Source: Notamacropus eugenii (lineage: Eukaryota; Chordata; Mammalia; Diprotodontia; Macropodidae). Taken from it: 64,000 nucleotides of DNA. Where the stretch lies: assembly GCF_028372415.1 (NCBI RefSeq), contig NC_092875.1, forward strand, positions 411,999,239 through 412,063,238, in the 5' to 3' direction. A program made the position numbers and the translations under genes. Shown here piece by piece: positions 22,986 through 44,900 of the stretch. The notes beneath the pieces were generated by a model. That model saw only the letters and a program-made list of their open reading frames with translations, was not told the origin of the DNA and searched no databases. Each line of letters begins with the position of its first letter. Position 1 is the stretch's first letter.

Positions 22986-25900
22986 GAGATTTTCACTCAG
23001 GACCTCTGAAACCAGAGCCAGTGTTCAGTCTACTATAGCACTTGAGGTCAAGCTATTTCCCCACTGGTGTCACCAAAGGAAAATATTCCTCTTGCTGCCT
23101 TTGATTTCTTGGAGGTTTTTTTGTTTGTTTGTTTTAATGAACCCAAGGAAAAGGCAAGAGAACTGGGAGCTGGGCTGACAAACAGGTACAAAGTTCATTT
23201 ACATGATGGCTCTGCCAGCCCTCATGCATAACTAATGACTGTAAAGTGCTTCACAAATAGGAAAGTGTTATGTCACTGCTAAAATAACCATTATGCACCT
23301 CCTGCTCTCAAAGAGGTTGACATATCACTCTTCTGCTGATGATCACTGAGGCATCTTTAGTAAAGACCTGGACACTCAGAGCATAACTAGTTTGTGTTGC
23401 TTTCTAAATCCTAATTCTGATAAATACATAAATCACACAAAGGAATGGCCTCTCTGCTCTGTAACTCGGAGGCCAAGGTTGCAGATTTCATCCCAAGGCC
23501 AGTCAATTAGCTTAGCAAAGAGAAAACTGTCCCACAGCCAAGGGCTACACTCTGAATCCCAGCCAACCTGCTCACAAAGGCATACATTTGATCACAAGGG
23601 AAACAGGGGGAAATGTGGTTAGCTCCTTAAAATCCATCAGCACTGTTGAAAACAATGATAACAATAACAAAAACCCAACATAACAGCTGGTCAGGAGAAA
23701 GAACTTCCCCATAGGAAGAGTAGATACAACTGGCATGAAAGTCTTAGCTGCATTTCCCTAAACTACATCCATCAGGGAAACTATTCCTATTTCTGCTTTC
23801 ATGACAGCCATTCTTTACCAGCAGTTAACATAGCCCTTTCTCCCCTTCACCTTTGCAAACTGCGAGAAATATAAAATTAATTGTAAAGCTGTTTTTTTTT
23901 TAATTTATTATTTTCAGCCTCAGTTCCAAACAGTGTGCTACCATGTATTTCTTTTCAAATTGTGTTGGATTCACCTGCAAGACTAATATTTTGTCTGGAA
24001 CTAGATGATGAGGAAATTTGCCCTGTGAGCATGATAGGCTGTGGTTCATTCAATGGATAGCCACAGCTGGGTGAATTGTTTGAAACTCCTTCTGCAAGAG
24101 TAGTTCCCATTAACGCTAGTGGAAGAGATAAGTCCCTATTGATGAGACAATAGAAATGGAGGGTAAGTTTTATTGGCCATAGAGTGTCCTTAATACATGT
24201 CTGTAACTCCTAGTGACCAAAATGGAAATTCTGACACAACTAGAAAGTAATGACATATCTCCCTAACTTTAAAAGCCCTCAATGTTAAATCACAATTTGA
24301 AACATGCCAATGGTACCTGGATGAAATAACAAGATTCTAAGTGTTTTTTCACCACAAATTTTGAATAGTCACTGAGAATAGTGTTTGATTGACTTCAGGC
24401 CTTAAACAATATTTGGGAAATAGTGGGAAACAGTAGCAGAACCTTACACTCTGTAGTTTTCACTTTCTATTTTTTTTATAAATTAGCTTTTAATTTTTAG
24501 TATATGACTTATAAAGCATCATCCAGTTTTATAAGAAAAAAGTTTCTTAAAAGCCAGATCTTTTAAAAGTTATTTTCCTGTTTTTCTTTGTTTTATTTGA
24601 GGTGTTTCTTTTTAAGGAATAATTTCAAATTGCATCTTATATTGAACTGTTTGTATAACATCTACTAATATACAAACAGTACTCAAAATAGAAATTAATT
24701 ATATCTATTGAGAATATGAATTTGTGAAAATATTTACTATTCAGGCTACAGTGTTGTTATTACCCAAAAATAGTCTTCCTTTATAAATTGAATGATTCTT
24801 TTATGAAACAAAAATATTTCTCCTGGTTCTCCTTTTCCTTCAAAATCAAGTACAAAGACTCTAATTAAAAAGTGGAAATATAAAATGATTCTCCATTTAA
24901 AAGTTTCTTACCTTACTAAATAATCACTGAATTTTGAGACAAATAATTGTCTCAATTATTGTCTCCACAAGGGAGGACCAACCGTTCAATCATCGAAAAT
25001 AAAAATCAATACAAGTTAGGAATGTAAAAGGATCAACTTACATAAAATAAAGTATACAGTTGAAACTATGTCAAATAATATATTGTGAATTACTACAAAC
25101 TATTTCTACTGAACACTTTGAGCCAACTCTTGCTTTGAATTACAAAACTTTGGGAAAAGTTATCCTTTTGTAGAAATATTAAATTGTACTAAGAGGTGGA
25201 GAGAAAAAGTCTTCTTGGCCTTTTAAAGTTAATTCCCACCATATTTTACTTTATCATGTTCAGTGGCCTGTCTAGTATTATCTCAATATACCTGCTAAGT
25301 TTAACACGTTTCAAACAACACATTGTATTTGTGACAGGTCAAAATAAACAGCCACTCTTACCCATGAGAAAAAGGGAAGGAAAATCAGTGCCCAAATTAC
25401 ATTGAAGGATTCCTTTCTGGGAAAAGAACTCCCCACAAGAATCATTCTTTTTTCTTTTCTTTTTTTTTTTATTCTGACGCAGGGGTAAGGTCAGAGAGAG
25501 AGGAGAGACAGAAGTATAGAACTAGGAGTATAGGTGATGTCATATTTAAGAGCACAAATGACACACTGAATTCAAAGCCAAAGAGATCTCTTAACATTTT
25601 GAGGATTTTCATCTATAAAAGAGGAAATAGTAATGAATAATACTCTATGCCTTATAAGTTTCTTGTGAATTCAAATGGGAAATGCATGCAGAATGTTTTG
25701 CATACCCTAAAGCTTTACAGAGAACGAGTTTTATAATCATTTTTAAATAGTTATCTTATCAGCCAACATGATAATATAAATAATAAATTCGATATATGTT
25801 CATACAGAATGTATAACCAAAGTAGAAAGCAAATGGAAACTCAGTGTGACGATTTTTCCCCCTTCTTTTGGAAGGATAAGGGTAGAATGACTTAGAAATA

Positions 25901-26589
25901 GGTGGCCCAAATACCAGCCATTCCAAATTTGCACACTACAAATTTATGTTCTCTGCAGCAAAGTGTTTTGTTTTGTTTTGTTATTGGGATGGATCAGGGA
26001 GATGCAAAAGGAGGCGGGATTTCAGGAGAGGAGCTGTAGATTACATCGTTAGGTATTGTTTCTACTGAGTACTCCGCACAAAGAAAAGGGAAGGATGAGA
26101 AGTATATATAGGAAGGGTGTCGTCTGTGCAAACTAGCACATCACAACCTGAGGTCTGCCACAGCAACCCAATGGCACGTTTCCTTTCCTACAGGCGAAAG
26201 TGTTGCTTAATTACTGAACTAAATACTTTTATTGATTATTCCTGCGTCGGGGACTGGGAGGAACCTACAGTCCCCTTGAGCCCGAAGTGGGTTAGTGAAG
26301 AAACGTAATTTTCAGATAACAAAAGGAGATGCGTCACACACCCTCCGAATGCAGAGCTTCCTCCGTCCTTTCTCCTCCATTTCCACCCCCTTTCTCCTCC
26401 CCCCCAAAATACCGCATGCTTTCATGGGTACCTAACAAAGAAAAGTGAAGCAATTAGTCTCTCTTCTCAAACTTCAAGAACAGGGGTAGGAGAAAGCGGA
26501 GAGTGGGGGTGCAGTCCCCTCTCAGTCGAAACTAGGGGCTCTGCCCAGTTTGAAATGACCACGAAAATCCCCTAGGGTCTCTCTGACAC
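22986..26589. other. 3' flank of ISL1, start of the repeat-poor domain
   Basis: About 3.6 kb in which I recognise no interspersed repeat and no gene. It has T/A-rich blocks at 24460-24900 and a TTTTG pentamer run near 25970-25983. Such single-copy sequence next to a developmental regulator is a place to expect conserved enhancers, but conservation cannot be seen from one sequence. Confidence 0.5.
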
Positions 26590-27160
26590 CCAATTTCTGG
26601 TATCTGCAAGGGCTGGGGGAGCGGCGATCGGCCGTCCGGTATGCTTAGTTAAAAAAGACAAATGAATGTTTTGAAACATTCACCATTAAAACAATAAAGT
26701 GAGCTAGGGAAGCCTCCAGGTGGTGTATTTGTTGTTCTGTCTGCGAGGTGGAGTAGCTGCTGGCCTGGCAGATCCTGAAGCTGCTGTGGGCATTAAGAAA
26801 GCCTCTTTCCACTGATCCCAAAGCAAGATAAGGAGCCGCCTAGCCACCAGCTCTGTCTAGACTTCGGACCTCACAAGTCAAACGAGTTGTTTGGATTAGT
26901 CTTCAAGATCTACCAACCTGATCAGTCCCCGAAAGTGCAGGACATAGTAACACCCTATTTTCCTCTTTCCAGGGCCATGATTATTGCTTCTCCCAAGGCT
27001 CAAGGGCTGACTAAGCCCGAGAAGCCAGCCGAGGAGCTGGTTTGGCCACCGTCCTTTCCCTGTGCCTCTCTCAGTCCCCCCCCAACTCCCCGTTTCGCCA
27101 CCTCCCCCCCAGCCCCGCCTCGCCCGCCTCCTCCCTCGGGGGAGAGAAGAGCTTTCTGTC
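26590..27160. promoter_or_regulatory. CpG/GC-box-rich site 3' of ISL1
   Basis: Two CpG clusters: GCGGCGATCGGCCGTCCGG near 26621-26639 and the block at about 27030-27145, where CCCCGCCTCGCCCGCC supplies Sp1/KLF-type GC boxes in 65-70 percent GC sequence. The surroundings are about 40 percent GC. It lies about 4.5-5 kb past the ISL1 3' end. It could be an enhancer or an unannotated noncoding-RNA promoter. The open frames across it are Pro-rich low-complexity. Confidence 0.4.
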
Positions 27161-30100
27161 CTGTTTGCTTTGTCTTGGTAAATCTATCCGAGAGAAGTCG
27201 TACAAGAAAGGGGAGAGTAAGAGAGAGGGTGATGGGAGGGGGAGAGAAGTTGGAGGAGCAAGTCTCTCATACATTGCAAACCGTTTTGCCTAAGAAATAG
27301 CAAAACAGTCCCAGCCTGGGCCCACAAACCAAGCTAAACTGAATCTGCCGATAGTAGGGAGGAGAGAGACATATTTCTTGTAATTGAAGAGAATCTGCAG
27401 CTTTTGCCATCTGTCGGAAGCCACTTCCCAACAACCACAACAACAAAAATCCAATCGTCTGAAACCTTTATTTCAAAAACGAGACCCTACTCTTTCGAAT
27501 TTACGTCCTCTTTGGTGGGTCACAAAGGATTGGCCAGCTAAAACCATACATTAAACTCCCCGATGCTAATTCGAAGAAACTGGTTTCTCTGAAGGTTGAG
27601 AAACTAACTGGCTTCTCAAAGTGGACTGGAATGGGATGGGAGGGGGGAGCACTGAGGACCCTATCCAAACTAAAGGATGGGATAGAGCAGAATGGCCAGA
27701 GCAAACATTGAGTCTAGTCTTCCTCCCCGCCCCACCCCCTCCTCTCCCCGAGAACCAGCTCCTCTGTCTACACTTCAGAAGTCTCTGGGAGGTGTGGAGA
27801 GATCCTCCATCACAAACTGGGACATTGTTGGCTGTTAAGTTTATGTTTGTGGCGCCTGGACTCAAACAGCCATTCAGTGGCTCGCTCTCTTATCGAGAAA
27901 ACAACAATCAGAAAAGATCAGTAAATAGACTCTACTGCCAGCACCCCGTATTAACTACTTGCATCTTAGTTTAAAAAAAAAAAAAAAACACCTCCACGGC
28001 ATCCTTTTCTTACGGTTGTGTTGCCATTACTGTTATTTTTTATCGTTATCGCTATTAACAAAAAGAATCATTCAAGTGTTGTTCCGAAAATTTGGATTAC
28101 GAGGAAGACTAAAATATTTAACGATAGAAGCGATTACCCACTCCACCCCCCAAATCCCCATTCCCTCCCCCTCTTCCTACTCCGGGACATGACTTTCTTA
28201 TTGCTTTGCGATGTAGACTGTAATTGTTGCTTAGGATAGAGGAAGCCAATAGCTGTTAATGAATGGAACCCATGCACAGATACGGATTATAAATCTCTTC
28301 TACTTTCCTTATAGGTGACAGGCTTAAAATTTACGTATTTGAAACTTAAATACTTACGGCTCAGATATTTGGCTTGTGTAAGGGGTGAGAATCGTTTCTG
28401 GCTGGAATCGACTGTGCCTTATCCACACATCGCCTTGGTGGGTATCTGGATCTCGGTTAACTGGTTAATACAGAAAAAAGAAAGAAGGAAAAGGTTGACT
28501 ACCAAGAGAGAATAACAACGTTCATATTTCTACTAAATTTATGCCTTTTTTTTTTAAAAAAAGGGAAAAGATTCTAGAAGAAATAGGAGTCACAGATGCG
28601 CAGAAACTTAACTTCCCGTTTACATAGAGATAACAGTTAAACGGAAAAGTCATAGAAGTGGGTTTGACAAGAAGACGTGTGAATAACTCAATCATTGCAT
28701 TCATATTATGATTGCTGTTAATAATAATAATAGTTAACAGTAGAGCAGAGCACAAGCCTTCGAAATGATAATACCACCACATTTTTCCCCTGTATCTTAA
28801 GGACGGGAACTCCCACGTGGGTTCACACTTATTCACCTCCTTGGGGATTTTCATTGGACCTGGACTGAATTTTCAAAGGGGAGAAAACCCAACACGAATT
28901 TAACGACTTAGCCTTCATAATGCAAAGAATCAACATTCCCAAAGGCATGACAAAAATCAGTCATTTGTTTGCTGAGAGGTAAAAAGAGGGACAGTTGACT
29001 AAAAGAGTTTGCCTTTACTCTGAGACAATAGAATCTCATATCTGCGAGGGTGTCGATATTGATATTTATTACCTGAGTCTATGTCATATAGCGGGCATTC
29101 TACTGTCTCTAGTCGCATTAAATTTTAGCAACAGAAGCTGGAGGAAATGAGTCATAATGTCCAGAAGGAAGAATTCAGAGTAACTAGGGGAGGGAGGATG
29201 AAGGATAATAGTAAACAAGAGGAGTTTTATTAGAAGAGGACTCCAGGCTCTCTATCTGCATAGGCTGGACAGGGAGAAAGTACCCTGGATACTTCGCAGG
29301 AACCGCTGCAGAAAGCTAAATGATCAAAAACACGGAAATACAACTGGGTTACAGATTTCAGAAAACAAGTTGAAAAGCCAGGTCACTGTCTTAATACAAA
29401 AAAAATAGCGCAGTACTAGAATACTGTAGAACTACATTCCTCCTCAGTCATCCTACAATACCTGTAATCCAATAAAAAGCATTAAGTTCCCATATCTTCA
29501 CCCCAGTCCCCATCAAATGTGGGGAAGGGGGACAGAGAAACCCAAACACCCTGTCTCTTTTTGAAAGTGCATACAAGAGCCAGAAGCATCACCAAGATCT
29601 GAGTAGATCCCCTGAATCTGCCCAATTCCCTTAAATTGTTCTCTGGGCTTGCTTATAACACCCCATTGTCTCTGAACATTCCACCAAAGACGTCAAATCT
29701 CGGCATTCAAGGGCAGAGAAAGAAAAGAGAATCGCTAAATAAACGGGTTTCTCTGGTTATGTTTCTCACACTGGCTTCAGTGATTGGAGACTTTTCAGAC
29801 ATGCAGCCAATATCCACGATCAGATTGTGCAAAATGTATCTCCTTATTCAGTCCATGAATGAGGATAGAGGATGGAGACAAAAAGGCTTAAAAAGAGGCC
29901 ACTAGAAACAGCTCCGTGGAAACCAGGCAAAAAGACTCGGATCTATTGGGGGAGGAGAGAGGGAAAGGTAGTGGAAAGAAAAGGTGAGGAGAGCGGGGGA
30001 TGGGAGAAAGAGAGAAAAGGACCTTCCTGGAGATGATCCGTGTGCGATACGACATAACTCCTGGTTTTTTGTTTTGTTTTGTTTTTTCCCCCTCAATAGA

Positions 30101-31639
30101 ATCCTACAAGCCATTATTACCGGCGGCCATATTATTACCCCTCTGTCAAGAATTAGACACAACAATCAAGGTAATCAACGGGCCTGTCTTAGGCACTGTA
30201 ACATTTTCAATGCAAAGTTTGTTTTCTTTGTGCCTCGCGTTAGAGCCTGTAATTAACCGGTTATGTAGAACCAAGCCAAACAAAAGGCTAATTGAAGCTC
30301 GCTTCCCCCCAGAAGCAGGTTTAGAGACTGTGGAAGCTACTTTAGAGAGGTAGGGGGCTAACTCAACCTAGACCAAAGCGTCTTTAGCCCCCACCCCCAC
30401 CCACTGCCAGAGTTACGAACGCAAAGCAAAACTCCCATCTCTGAGAATGGAAGGGTTACTGGTCACACACGCACTGCAGGGTAAGGTAGATTTCATTTAT
30501 TGAAAGAGTTGTCAAATATTCCAAACGTCATTACAGTCGCGCATACAAAAATGAATCTAGTTTCCAACGAGTTGAAAATCGTGGAGGGGCTTCGGAAAAG
30601 GAGGGGAGTAGGGTGGAGCCCTGGTTCGCCTATGGTTGGCTCAAATGAGTTCTACCTAGCCAGATAAAACAGAAAAGAAACTTGGGGTGAGAGGGGAGAA
30701 GTGGAAAAGGATAGGAAGAGGGTTGCCTTTGCACAACTCTTGGTCTTTAGCTCATAGCAGAGGGTAGTTTGGGATCTGGCTAAAAATCCAGTTGGGGGAG
30801 GGGAGATAGAGGGAAAGCCGTGTCAAAAAGATTACAAGCCAGTTGCCCCCCTGCCACTGATGAGAGCTGGTAAATCTCGAATTTGGACACCCTGGGGTGC
30901 AGGAGGCTCCTCCGAAGAGGGAGAATTTTCGCCGCCCTCCCCCCCACCCCTTCTAAGTTATCACTCCTTCGTCGATTATTATGGGAAGAAGGAGGAGCAA
31001 TCAAGGCAGAAAAAAAAAAAGCAAGAGGCAAGAAAATAACACACTGCTCCTTGGTTTCAGAGATGATCCTTCCTTGCCCTGTTCCCGCTAAACCAGGGAT
31101 GCAACATTTCTCATTCGACTGACAGCAGCCACTGATAAATAATGGTCATACCTGACTTGCCAAGCAAAATGCATCTCTTACCAAGAGATTATACTTGAAA
31201 TACGGGTCACTTCAACAGACTGAAGCAGAAGAGTTTGGTATACAGCACTTACTTAAAATAATAATTCAAAGCCCTTTCTGAACTGGGCACACTCCCACCT
31301 GGTTTGGGGGAGGGGAAAAGAGGAAAGGAGAGAGGGGAAGGGATACTAAAGAAAATGGAAGGGGAAGGTAGGGGGCAGGGCAAAGAGCAGCATCTCATTT
31401 CTCGAAAACCTGTAACATTATCACAGCTGAGTGCTAACGGCTTCCAACCAGCTTTGATCCAACTATTGAAACCGAAATTTACAAGCTGCACATTAACTAC
31501 TTGCAATAAAATATCACACCTACTGTACTTTGTCAGGACCTGCATCGCATGCAATCTCTTATTTCCGGGTGCTTAGCTGCTAACGTGTAAACATATAAAA
31601 AGAGGGACCCTGAATCGGAGCACTGATTTCTTTATCTAT
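27161..31639. other. Single-copy ISL1 3' flank, no gene seen
   Basis: About 4.5 kb with no interspersed repeat that I recognise. A-runs at 27973-27988 and 31010-31020, a T-run with TTTTG units at 30065-30086, and the hairpin-forming CTGTTAAT...GTTAACAG at about 28715-28740 are visible. The open frames of 60-117 codons overlap each other on both strands and have no domain. Confidence 0.5.
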
Positions 31640-32769
31640 GCCAAACGTTTATTAGTGAAATAGTCCTGAAGTTATAATTCTACATATGGCGCTTTTATTT
31701 CACATAATATTTAAGAAAAATGACAGAACACATAGAATTAGACATATAATTCAAAGACCACGGTACAACCTTTTTCTCCTTTTTTTTTTTACTTCAGCAA
31801 ACAAAAAAATAGTCAAATGACAAGAAAAGTGGCAAGTCTTCCGACAATAAATAATAAATTACTTTATAATTTTTGCAATGCAAGAGCAAACAAAAAAAAA
31901 AGTTTCCTTTTTTCCTCTTTATTTCCAGAGAGAGAAAACAGTCGTTTTAACCAATAACTATACACATCTTTGGGGGAAAAGTTCTTGGACAGACACAAGT
32001 CAAACACAGTCCCGAGACGCTTGTGGCAAAATAGAGGTAACCTTGTTGCAATGCTTTATAAATTGGTTTTTAAATCTGAATTCAAAAACCTTTAAAGTCG
32101 CTTCAGACTTCTTGTTAGAGGATGGATCTCAAAAAAAAAAAAAAAGAATAAAAATTTAAAAGAAACCAGCTACAGGACATGCTAAGAGACCCAGGTTTTC
32201 AAACAACCCCTTGTTAAAGTCAACTAAAAACACTGCAAACCAATGCAGCTCCACCTTCCTGCAATGAATCTTTCAGCCAAAGAGGCCAGCTTCTCTTCGA
32301 GATCTTTTGAAATCTCCTGGAGCTCCTGTTTGGCAAGGCAATGAATGACCAATATAGAAACAGCACCATTCGGGTTAGGATGAACTAGAAAAATCTCTAT
32401 TTCGGTTTATTCTAGATGTATAGTGAAATGAAAAGGCTTTTTTTGAGATCCGTGAATATAAATCCTCTACATTTTAAAAATGTCTTTTTTTTCAGTACTC
32501 CTATAATCATTGGATAGCATTTTGCTGTCATTTTTTAAAATTGGTTTTGTTTTTGTTTGTTTTAATTCTAGTAAAATCCCATGATTGTCTTCACAGTGTT
32601 GCTACCATATCACCTTGTCATTAAAACAGACTTCGTGCATTTCATGGAGCATCCATTCTTAGATTCAGTTTTCATTAGTTGGGTTGTTAAATACTTTAGT
32701 TTTGGAGTCCAACATTATAACTTCCCACTTTCTCCAACAGGGAAAAAAATACACCTGAATAAATGTTCC
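31640..32769 (-). other. ISL1: ISL1 3'UTR (3' end uncertain)
   Basis: AT-rich, repeat-free sequence directly after the ISL1 stop codon. On the gene strand AATAAA occurs at 32411-32406, 31923-31918, 31699-31694 and 31653-31648, so the transcript most likely ends between about 31.9 and 31.6 kb, giving a 3'UTR of roughly 0.85-1.1 kb. The A-run at 32131-32145 (U-run in the mRNA) and several ATTTA-type motifs are visible. Which poly(A) site is used cannot be decided from sequence. Confidence 0.7.
31648..31699 (-). terminator. Distal candidate poly(A) signals of ISL1
   Basis: Two canonical AATAAA hexamers on the minus strand (31699-31694 and 31653-31648), about 1.07-1.12 kb after the stop codon. 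They are the most distal canonical hexamers I noted before sequence character changes. An upstream hexamer at 31923-31918 is an equally canonical alternative. Confidence 0.45.
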
Positions 32770-43919
<11,150 letters not shown>

Positions 43920-44410
43920 ATCTGTAAGAGGGTGTAATGTCCACAGTGAAATGGTGGTTGTACAGTTGACTAAAAGACCAGAGAGGAGGTTGGAGCTGTT
44001 GCTAAGTGTGAAATATTGGTCACTGTTGTTGCAAGGGTGAGAAACGCTGCAGGGTTGTGCTGCGCTCTCGCTGATCAGTCCAATTTAAGCCGGTGTAGTT
44101 TGAGTAGAAGAGGCGCTGCTTCGTCGGACTCAGTGCGGCTCGGGCACCTCTCTTCCTTATCTCTTACTCAAACTTCTCTGCTACAACTCAGCTCAATCTC
44201 CATTGGTCTGACGCAAAGCGCGGAGACGTCAACCCTGCTCCTCGCCCATTGGTCGAGAGGCGCACAGAGCAGCTGTTCTGATTATCATATTTCAGTTTCT
44301 CTGGTCCTGTGCGCCACTGGCCCGTCGGCGAGCCTGCAGGAGAGGATTAGGAATTCAGAGGCAACTTTCTCAGGGCTCTTGTCCATCTCCCTTGATACTT
44401 TATGCTGTGC
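43920..44410 (-). promoter_or_regulatory. ISL1: ISL1 5'UTR and proximal promoter, CpG-rich
   Basis: From about 44030 to 44340 CpG is dense (roughly twenty in 300 bp) while the surroundings are CpG-poor, as expected of a developmental-gene CpG island. Two CCAAT boxes in gene orientation (complements of ATTGG at 44202-44206 and 44248-44252) flank a CRE-like TGACGT (44231-44226). A TATA-like CATAAAG lies near 44403-44397. The human gene is annotated, as I recall, with a 5'UTR of about 0.5 kb, which would put the start near 44.4 kb and the CCAAT boxes inside the transcript. A start nearer 44.15 kb is also possible. Confidence 0.7.
44202..44252 (-). promoter_or_regulatory. Paired CCAAT boxes with a CRE-like site between them
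   Basis: On the gene strand both boxes read GACCAATGG, 46 bp apart, with TGACGTCT at 44231-44224 between them. Paired NF-Y boxes and a CREB/ATF site are common in CpG-island promoters. Binding is inferred from motifs only. Confidence 0.5.
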
Positions 44411-44900
44411 GCTGCTCAGTCTCCCCCCCCCCCTCACCCCCAGCCCGCTGCCTTTTCCCCCTCCTTCCTCGCTCCCCTCCCCCTTTCCTTTCTGTCGTTG
44501 AATTTCCCCCGAATTCCTCTCGTTTCCTTTCCCCTTCCCCTCCTTCCCTTGCTTCTCCACGGCTCCGGTGAGCCTCTTCGTGGCCCGCTTTTGTGCAGCT
44601 GGCGGCGAATGGCTGGTTGGTAGGTCTTCCCGTGGACAAGGTCCCATATGTGTTAGGAAGGGGAGGGGGTGGATTTCGGAACGGGTGGGCATGTGGTTTG
44701 GCTTCTCCCTTTCTTTTGAAGCGTAGCCCTAGTGTCGGGCTCTGCGGGCTAATAGGCAGGGGTGAACAGGGCTCTCCTTCGTCGTGGTGCTGCCAAGCCA
44801 AGGGGAAGAAAGGGGGGGGGGAGGGGAGGCAGAGGGAGGACGGGAAAGGGTCGTCTCTAAATGGTTTGTTTGCACTGTAGTACCACGCTTACCTCCTCCT
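44411..44900. promoter_or_regulatory. GC-rich, strand-asymmetric block upstream of ISL1
   Basis: Pyrimidine-rich on the plus strand, with an 11-C run near 44423-44433 and repeated CCCCT/CCTTCC blocks to about 44560, then a purine block with a G run near 44813-44821. The C runs give G-tracts on the gene strand that could form a G-quadruplex. Apparent open reading frames here are low-complexity Pro/Ser or Gly/Glu strings and are not credible proteins. It may include the start of a divergent noncoding transcript, but nothing in the sequence proves this. Confidence 0.35.

Noticed and set aside
26887..27300. 137-codon plus-strand open frame in the GC-rich site
   Set aside because: Proline-rich low-complexity translation without a domain; a second frame and the opposite strand are open too.
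44016..44801. Overlapping open frames of 130-161 codons on both strands at the ISL1 promoter
   Set aside because: CpG-island and polypyrimidine sequence has few stop codons; the frames are low-complexity and mutually overlapping.
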